Below, in pieces: positions 31,121 through 34,959 of a DNA stretch of 34,959 bases. The notes beneath the pieces are model-generated. The model saw only the letters and a list, made by a program, of their open reading frames with translations. It was not told the origin of the DNA and searched no databases. Source of the stretch: Nocardia vaccinii NBRC 15922 (GTDB taxonomy: Bacteria; Actinomycetota; Actinomycetes; Mycobacteriales; Mycobacteriaceae); contig NZ_BDCC01000038.1 in assembly GCF_001613305.1 (NCBI RefSeq), forward strand, positions 1 to 34,959, given 5' to 3'. Positions within the stretch are counted from its first letter, which is position 1. Every line of letters begins with the position of its first letter. The translations under genes and the position numbers were made by a program.

Positions 31121-31906
31121 GTGCTGTCCGACGCGGTACGGAGGGAACTGGCTGCCGAGCTTGCGGCCGCCGAGCGGGATCGGGTGCCGATCGACCCGCT
31201 GGTCGCCCGGTATCCCGAGATCGATGTGGTCGATTCCTACGAGATCCAGTTGCTCAACATCCGCGCTCGCCTGGATGCCGGTGCGAAGGTCGTCGGCCAC
31301 AAGGTCGGCCTGTCGTCCGAGGCGATGCAGAAGATGATGGGCGTGGACGAGCCGGACTATGGCCACCTGCTCGGCGAGATGGAAGTGTTCGAGAACACAC
31401 CGGTGGATACCTCGAAGTATCTCTTTCCGCGGGTGGAGGTCGAGGTCGGATTCGTACTGGGCGCGGACCTGCCGGGCGAGGAGTGCACCGAGGCCGACGT
31501 GCTGGCCGCGACCGTGGCCTACGCGCCCTCGATCGAGCTGATCGATACCCGGATCAAGGACTGGAAGATCGCCCTGTGCGACACCATCGCCGACAACGCA
31601 TCCTCGGCGGGCTGGGTGCTCGGGCCCGAGCGGGTCGCACCGGATGCGTTGGATATCAAGAAGATCGACGCGCGCCTGACCCGCAACGGTGAGTCGATCG
31701 CCGAGGGACGAAGCGATGCGGTACTGGGTGATCCGACGATCGCGGTGGCATGGCTGGCGCGCAAGGTCGCCTCGTTCGGCGTGCGGTTGAAGGCCGGTGA
31801 CATCGTGCTGCCCGGCTCGTGCACGCGCGCGATCGATGCCCGTCCGGGGGATGACTTCCATGCCGAGTTCGACGGACTCGGTTCTGTACGTTTGCGTTTC
31901 AGCTGA
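31121..31906 (+). CDS. hsaE: 2-hydroxyhexa-2,4-dienoate hydratase of steroid ring catabolism
   Basis: A 261-residue hydratase of the MhpD/4-oxalocrotonate decarboxylase family, adding water to 2-hydroxyhexa-2,4-dienoate released from steroid rings A/B. Key segments are VVGHKVGLSSEAMQKMMGVD, EPDYGHLLGEMEVFENTPV, the metal-binding RVEVEVGFVLGADLPG and SIELIDTRIKDWKIALCDTI, then DNASSAGWVLG and PGSCTRAIDARPGD. The start is GTG 31121 with GAAGGAAG upstream; the frame could begin at GTG 31106, but that lacks spacing and family similarity. It is first in the hsaE-hsaG-hsaF operon, the same order as Rv3536c-Rv3534c, and lies divergent from kstD. Confidence 0.9.
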   Translation: MLSDAVRRELAAELAAAERDRVPIDPLVARYPEIDVVDSYEIQLLNIRARLDAGAKVVGHKVGLSSEAMQKMMGVDEPDYGHLLGEMEVFENTPVDTSKYLFPRVEVEVGFVLGADLPGEECTEADVLAATVAYAPSIELIDTRIKDWKIALCDTIADNASSAGWVLGPERVAPDALDIKKIDARLTRNGESIAEGRSDAVLGDPTIAVAWLARKVASFGVRLKAGDIVLPGSCTRAIDARPGDDFHAEFDGLGSVRLRFS

Positions 31907-31916
31907 GGAGAGTCGA

Positions 31917-32840
31917 GTGAGCGAGAACGGGAATGCCGGGAAGAAGGTTTCGGCCGCGATCGTCGGATCCGGCAACATCAGCACCGATCTGCTGTACAAG
32001 CTGCTGCGTTCGGACCGGATCGAACCGCGCTGGATGATCGGAATCGACCCGGACAGTGAGGGTTTGAAGCGCGCCGCCGGGCTGGGGCTGGAAACCTCGC
32101 ACGAGGGCGCGGACTGGCTGCTGGGTCTGCCGGAGAAGCCGGACATGCTGTTCGAGGCGACTTCGGCCTATGTGCATCGCGAGTACGCGCCGAAGTACGC
32201 CGAGGCGGGCATCCGCGCGATCGATCTGACTCCGGCCGCGGTGGGCCCGGCGGTGGTGCCGCCGGTGAACCTGGACGCGAATCTGGATACCCCGAACGTG
32301 AACATGATCACCTGCGGTGGGCAGGCGACGATTCCGATCGTCGCGGCCGTCTCGCGGGTGGTCGAGGTGCCCTATGCGGAGATCGTCGCATCGGTGTCCT
32401 CGGTGTCGGCCGGGCCCGGAACTCGCGCGAACATCGACGAGTTCACCAAGACCACCTCCAAGGGCGTGGAGACCATCGGCGGGGCGAAGCGGGGTAAGGC
32501 GATCATCATCCTGAACCCGGCCGAGCCGCCGATGATCATGCGCGACACCATCTTCGCCGCGATTCCCGAGGATGCCGACACCGCCGCGATCGCCGAATCG
32601 ATCCACCGGATGGTCGCGGACATTCAGCAGTACGTCCCGGGATACCGGTTGCTCAACGAGCCGCAGTTCGACGAGCCGAGCGTGGTTTCCGGTGGGATGG
32701 CCAAGGTTTCGGTGTTCGTGGAGGTCGAGGGCGCGGGTGATTTCCTGCCGCCGTATGCGGGCAACCTGGACATCATGACCGCCGCCGCGACGCGTGTCGG
32801 CGAGGTCGTCGCCGATCAGATCCTCTCGGCCCGGGTGTAG
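31917..32840 (+). CDS. hsaG: Acylating propionaldehyde/acetaldehyde dehydrogenase
   Basis: A 307-residue CoA-acylating aldehyde dehydrogenase that converts the aldehyde released by HsaF (propanal in steroid catabolism) to the acyl-CoA. The NAD-binding site is VSAAIVGSGNISTDLLYKLL, and the catalytic Cys is C133 in NVNMITCGGQATIPIVAAVS. Further conserved parts are SVSSVSAGPGTRANIDEFTK, GAKRGKAIIILNPAEPPMIM and the C-terminal PYAGNLDIMTAAAT. The start is GTG 31917, preceded by GAGGAG that contains the hsaE stop (tight coupling); upstream in-frame codons would lie within hsaE. It forms a channelling complex with HsaF in characterised homologues. Confidence 0.93.
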   Translation: MSENGNAGKKVSAAIVGSGNISTDLLYKLLRSDRIEPRWMIGIDPDSEGLKRAAGLGLETSHEGADWLLGLPEKPDMLFEATSAYVHREYAPKYAEAGIRAIDLTPAAVGPAVVPPVNLDANLDTPNVNMITCGGQATIPIVAAVSRVVEVPYAEIVASVSSVSAGPGTRANIDEFTKTTSKGVETIGGAKRGKAIIILNPAEPPMIMRDTIFAAIPEDADTAAIAESIHRMVADIQQYVPGYRLLNEPQFDEPSVVSGGMAKVSVFVEVEGAGDFLPPYAGNLDIMTAAATRVGEVVADQILSARV

Positions 32841-32854
32841 AAGGGAGCACCACC

Positions 32855-33907
32855 ATGAATTACGTGAAGCAGCCCTATTCGCAGGAGCTCGACGTTCGCG
32901 TCACCGATACCTCGCTGCGGGACGGATCGCACCACAAGCGGCATCAGTTCACCGCGACCGAGGTGCGCGATATCGTTGCGGCCCTGGACAACTCGGGTAT
33001 CCCGGTGATCGAGGTGACGCACGGCGACGGCCTCGGCGGATCCTCGTTCAACTACGGATTCTCCAAGACCCCCGAGCAGGAACTGGTCACGATCGCGGCG
33101 CAGACCGCGAAGCAGGCCAAGATCGCGGTCCTCATGCTGCCCGGCGTGGGCGTCAAGGAGGACATCAAGATCTCGCAGGACAACGGCGCTTCGATCGTGC
33201 GCATCGCGACGCACTGCACCGAGGCGGACGTATCGATCCAGCACTTCGGCTACGCGCGGGATCTGGGCCTGGAAACCGTCGGCTTCCTGATGATGTCGCA
33301 TTCGCAGCCGCCGGAGGTGCTGGCCAAGCAGGCGCGGATCATGGCCGATGCCGGATGCCAGTGCGTGTACGTCGTCGACTCTGCGGGTGCGCTGGTGCTG
33401 GATCAGGTGTCCGACCGCATCTCCGCGTTGGTCACCGAGCTGGGTGACGATGCGCAGGTCGGGTTCCACGGGCACGAGAATCTCGATCTGGCCGTGGCGA
33501 ACTCGATCTACGCGGTGCGCGCGGGCGCGAAGCAGATCGACGGGAGCGCACGGCGGTTCGGAGCCGGTGCGGGAAACACTCCGGTGGAGGCGTTCATCGG
33601 GGTGGCCGACAAGATCGGCATCAAGACCGGGATCGACTTCTTCGCGATCGCCGACGCGGCCGAGGATGTGGTGCGTCCGGCCATGCCGCAGGAGTGCCTG
33701 CTCGATCGCCAGGCCCTGATGATGGGCTACGCGGGCGTGTACTCGAGCTTCCTCAAGCACGCCGAGCGCCAAGCCGAGCGGTACGGGGTCTCCGCGGCGG
33801 AGATGCTGGTGCGCGCGGGTAAGCGCAAGCTCGTCGGCGGGCAGGAGGACCAGCTGATCGATATCGCGCTGGAATTGCAGCGCGAGCAGCAGGCCGTCAC
33901 CGCCTGA
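32855..33907 (+). CDS. hsaF: 4-hydroxy-2-oxohexanoate/oxovalerate aldolase
   Basis: A 350-residue class II aldolase of the DmpG/BphI family, cleaving 4-hydroxy-2-oxohexanoate to pyruvate and propanal. The N-terminal metal and catalytic site is VRVTDTSLRDGSHHKRHQFT (R22, D23, H26). The metal-binding HxH is VGFHGHENLDLAVANS (H205, H207). GAKQIDGSARRFGAGAGNTP and the DmpG communication domain at the C-terminus complete the family pattern. GGGAG precedes ATG 32855 by eight bases, and the gene follows hsaG after 14 bases. A strong terminator begins 12 bases after its stop, so it ends the operon. Confidence 0.94.
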   Translation: MNYVKQPYSQELDVRVTDTSLRDGSHHKRHQFTATEVRDIVAALDNSGIPVIEVTHGDGLGGSSFNYGFSKTPEQELVTIAAQTAKQAKIAVLMLPGVGVKEDIKISQDNGASIVRIATHCTEADVSIQHFGYARDLGLETVGFLMMSHSQPPEVLAKQARIMADAGCQCVYVVDSAGALVLDQVSDRISALVTELGDDAQVGFHGHENLDLAVANSIYAVRAGAKQIDGSARRFGAGAGNTPVEAFIGVADKIGIKTGIDFFAIADAAEDVVRPAMPQECLLDRQALMMGYAGVYSSFLKHAERQAERYGVSAAEMLVRAGKRKLVGGQEDQLIDIALELQREQQAVTA

Positions 33908-33919
33908 CCGCAGGCTTTC

Positions 33920-33955
33920 GAAGGGCCGTGGACGGATCACCGTCCGCGGCCCTTC
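33920..33955 (+). terminator. Strong terminator after hsaF
   Basis: A 16-bp stem, GAAGGGCCGTGGACGG against CCGTCCGCGGCCCTTC, with one G-T wobble and an ATCA loop, followed by a short T-rich GTCGTTCTTG. It lies 12 bases after the hsaF stop. Confidence 0.8.
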
Positions 33956-34250
33956 GTCGTTCTTGTAACAAGTGTCAGTTTCTTGTCTTGTAACGAGTTG
34001 CAGCCCGCGGGCGATGTGGAGATAGGCCGTACCGGACGTTCCGGGAAATGGCAGGCGGTTCGGCGTGCGCTCAGTGAGATGGTTTGAATTAACTCTAGAA
34101 AAATCCGATAAAATGGTTATGATTGCCAAGGCGGCTCGGAATGCTCCGAGTTGGCTAACGGCTGGACACCGGCCCGATGCGGTAGGTCATCGGTATTGTC
34201 GGTAATGCAGCCAACTTTCGGCTAATGCTCGGTTGGTCGAAGGTGAAAAC
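33956..34250. other. AT-richer intergenic stretch with repeats
   Basis: No coding frame is convincing here. It holds two related elements, CTTGTAACAAG (33962-33972) and CTTGTAACGAG (33987-33997), 25 bases apart; a notably AT-rich patch around 34082-34123 with a possible -10 box TATGAT (34118-34123) but no good -35; and a bulged hairpin at 34125-34155. It is most likely regulatory DNA for the downstream TetR gene or for an unrecognised small RNA. Confidence 0.5.
34125..34155 (+). other. Bulged hairpin in the intergenic region
   Basis: GCCAA (34125-34129) pairs with TTGGC (34151-34155), and CTCGGA (34135-34140) pairs with TCCGAG (34145-34150) around an ATGC loop, leaving GGCGG as a one-sided bulge. 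It begins right after the -10-like TATGAT, so it would form at the 5' end of a transcript started there. Confidence 0.3.
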
Positions 34251-34287
34251 GAAGGGCCCGATCCATGACGAGGGGATCGGGCCCTTC
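34251..34287 (+). terminator. Perfect 14-bp hairpin ahead of second tetR
   Basis: GAAGGGCCCGATCC (34251-34264) and GGATCGGGCCCTTC (34274-34287) pair perfectly around a 9-base loop, followed by TGTATTGT. It may end a short transcript from the intergenic region or act as a second stop for hsaEGF. The ATG at 34265 is in its loop and is therefore a poor tetR start. Confidence 0.65.
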
Positions 34288-34303
34288 TGTATTGTCTGGC
34301 GCA

Positions 34304-34936
34304 ATGTCACAGGAGACTAATGCGGGCAGAATGTACGCCGGGCAGCCCGTAGAAGACCGGCAGCGACAACGACGTGCGCGTTTTCTGGAGTCCGGATTGA
34401 CGGTGTTCGCCAGAGACGGGTACGGAAATAGCTCGGTCGGCGCGATCTGCAAAGATGCCGGCCTCTCCTCGCGACAGTTCTACGAGGAGTTCACCGGCCG
34501 CGAATCGCTGCTACTGGAGCTCTACGAACAGATCGATCGGCAATCTCGGGACGCGGTCGCCGCCGCATTGGCCGCACATGGCGAACGGCCCGCGGTCGAG
34601 GTCATCGACGCCTGCGTGCGCGCCTATATCGAGGCCGTCGGCCGCGATCCGCGTAAGGCCCGTGTGGCATTGGTCGAAGTGGTCGGCGCGGGACCGAAGG
34701 TGGAGAAGTTCCGCCTCGAATTGCGCCGCGCCTGGGGCTCCCTCCTGGCCGGCGCCGCGGAAGACGCCGCGCTGCACGGAGAAATCCCGACCGGCGACTA
34801 CGAGATGCGGGTGCTGGCGATCATCGGCGCGGTCAACTACGTCGTCGACGCCTGGAGCGGCACCGAACCCCGCCCCAGCCTGGACGACATCATCCGCGTG
34901 CTACGCCGGATCATCATCGGCGCGGTAGGCGCTTGA
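34304..34936 (+). CDS. TetR-family regulator
   Basis: A 210-residue TetR protein. The HTH (about 20-65) reads RARFLESGLTVFARDGYGNS then VGAICKDAGLSSRQFYEEF and TGRESLLLELYEQI. The ligand domain has a helix VIDACVRAYIEAVGRDPRKA and ends LDDIIRVLRRIIIGAVGA. The start is uncertain: ATG 34304 has no clear ribosome site, ATG 34331 is also possible, and ATG 34265 lies in a terminator-like loop. It does not resemble KstR or KstR2 closely in its HTH. Target genes are unknown; the upstream intergenic repeats are candidate sites. It lies downstream of, but probably apart from, the hsaEGF operon. Confidence 0.8.
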   Translation: MSQETNAGRMYAGQPVEDRQRQRRARFLESGLTVFARDGYGNSSVGAICKDAGLSSRQFYEEFTGRESLLLELYEQIDRQSRDAVAAALAAHGERPAVEVIDACVRAYIEAVGRDPRKARVALVEVVGAGPKVEKFRLELRRAWGSLLAGAAEDAALHGEIPTGDYEMRVLAIIGAVNYVVDAWSGTEPRPSLDDIIRVLRRIIIGAVGA

Positions 34937-34959
34937 GCTGTGTCTATGGCCTCCGCTTC

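Noticed and set aside
34265..34303. Upstream ATG (34265) as start of the second tetR
   Set aside because: The codon lies in the loop of a perfect terminator-like hairpin, has no ribosome site, and the added residues do not resemble a TetR N-terminus.
1..34959. CRISPR arrays, tRNA or rRNA genes, insertion sequences, and attachment-site repeats flanking the 1-11.7 kb island
   Set aside because: I saw no repeat-spacer pattern, no tRNA-like cloverleaf or rRNA sequence, no intact transposase or integrase, and no matching direct repeats at plausible island edges; the left edge may lie outside the window.

Overview
The window looks like chromosomal DNA of a mycolic-acid actinomycete, most likely Nocardia or a close relative. 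The evidence is high GC with strong third-position GC bias, an XRE/DUF5753 plus DUF397 gene pair, a DUF4254 gene, a MoxR-DUF58-DUF4129 membrane operon, and a kstD/hsd4B//hsaEGF block in the gene order known from Mycobacterium tuberculosis Rv3534c-Rv3538. The genus is an inference from gene content.

1-11.7 kb is an accessory, defence-like region with visibly lower GC. A three-gene minus-strand operon (1759 to 52) encodes an unknown protein, a DEDDh exonuclease and a protein built from two copies of one domain; all junctions are ATGA overlaps. A small Cys/His protein lies at 1932-2252 (minus). A complete type I restriction-modification operon follows on the plus strand (2420-10329): an HTH protein resembling a methylase/specificity fusion without recognisable catalytic motifs, then hsdM, hsdS and hsdR, all overlapping. 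The same 16-bp palindrome, GATAAG-N4-CTTATC, with matching flanks, occurs at 1876-1891 and 2327-2342, upstream of the exonuclease operon and of the restriction operon. This suggests shared control of the two and is the most unusual signal in the window. An XRE/DUF397 pair closes the region.

11.9-18.1 kb holds a coupled group of small actinobacterial proteins (11921-13414), a DUF4129/MoxR/DUF58 membrane operon (13650-17920), and a probable leaderless 26-residue membrane peptide (18019-18099).

18.1-27.3 kb is a tightly packed eight-gene minus-strand operon with a divergent TetR gene. The enzymes match aerobic-type cyclohexanecarboxylate catabolism: CoA ligase (AliA), cyclohexanecarboxyl-CoA dehydrogenase (AliB), hydratase (BadK), hydroxyacyl dehydrogenase (BadH), ring-opening hydrolase (BadI) giving pimeloyl-CoA, then an acyl-CoA dehydrogenase, a 3-hydroxyacyl-CoA dehydrogenase and glutaryl-CoA dehydrogenase. 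No thiolase is present. The acyl-CoA dehydrogenase reading frame is broken by an apparent 1-base loss in a G run. Two adjacent 16-bp palindromes sit between badI and tetR and are the likely operator.

27.3-35 kb carries an N-terminally truncated WS/DGAT-like gene, then steroid catabolism genes: kstD-hsd4B (minus) divergent from hsaE-hsaG-hsaF (plus), with a perfect match to the KstR operator consensus between them. After a strong terminator comes an AT-richer, repeat-bearing intergenic stretch and a second TetR gene.
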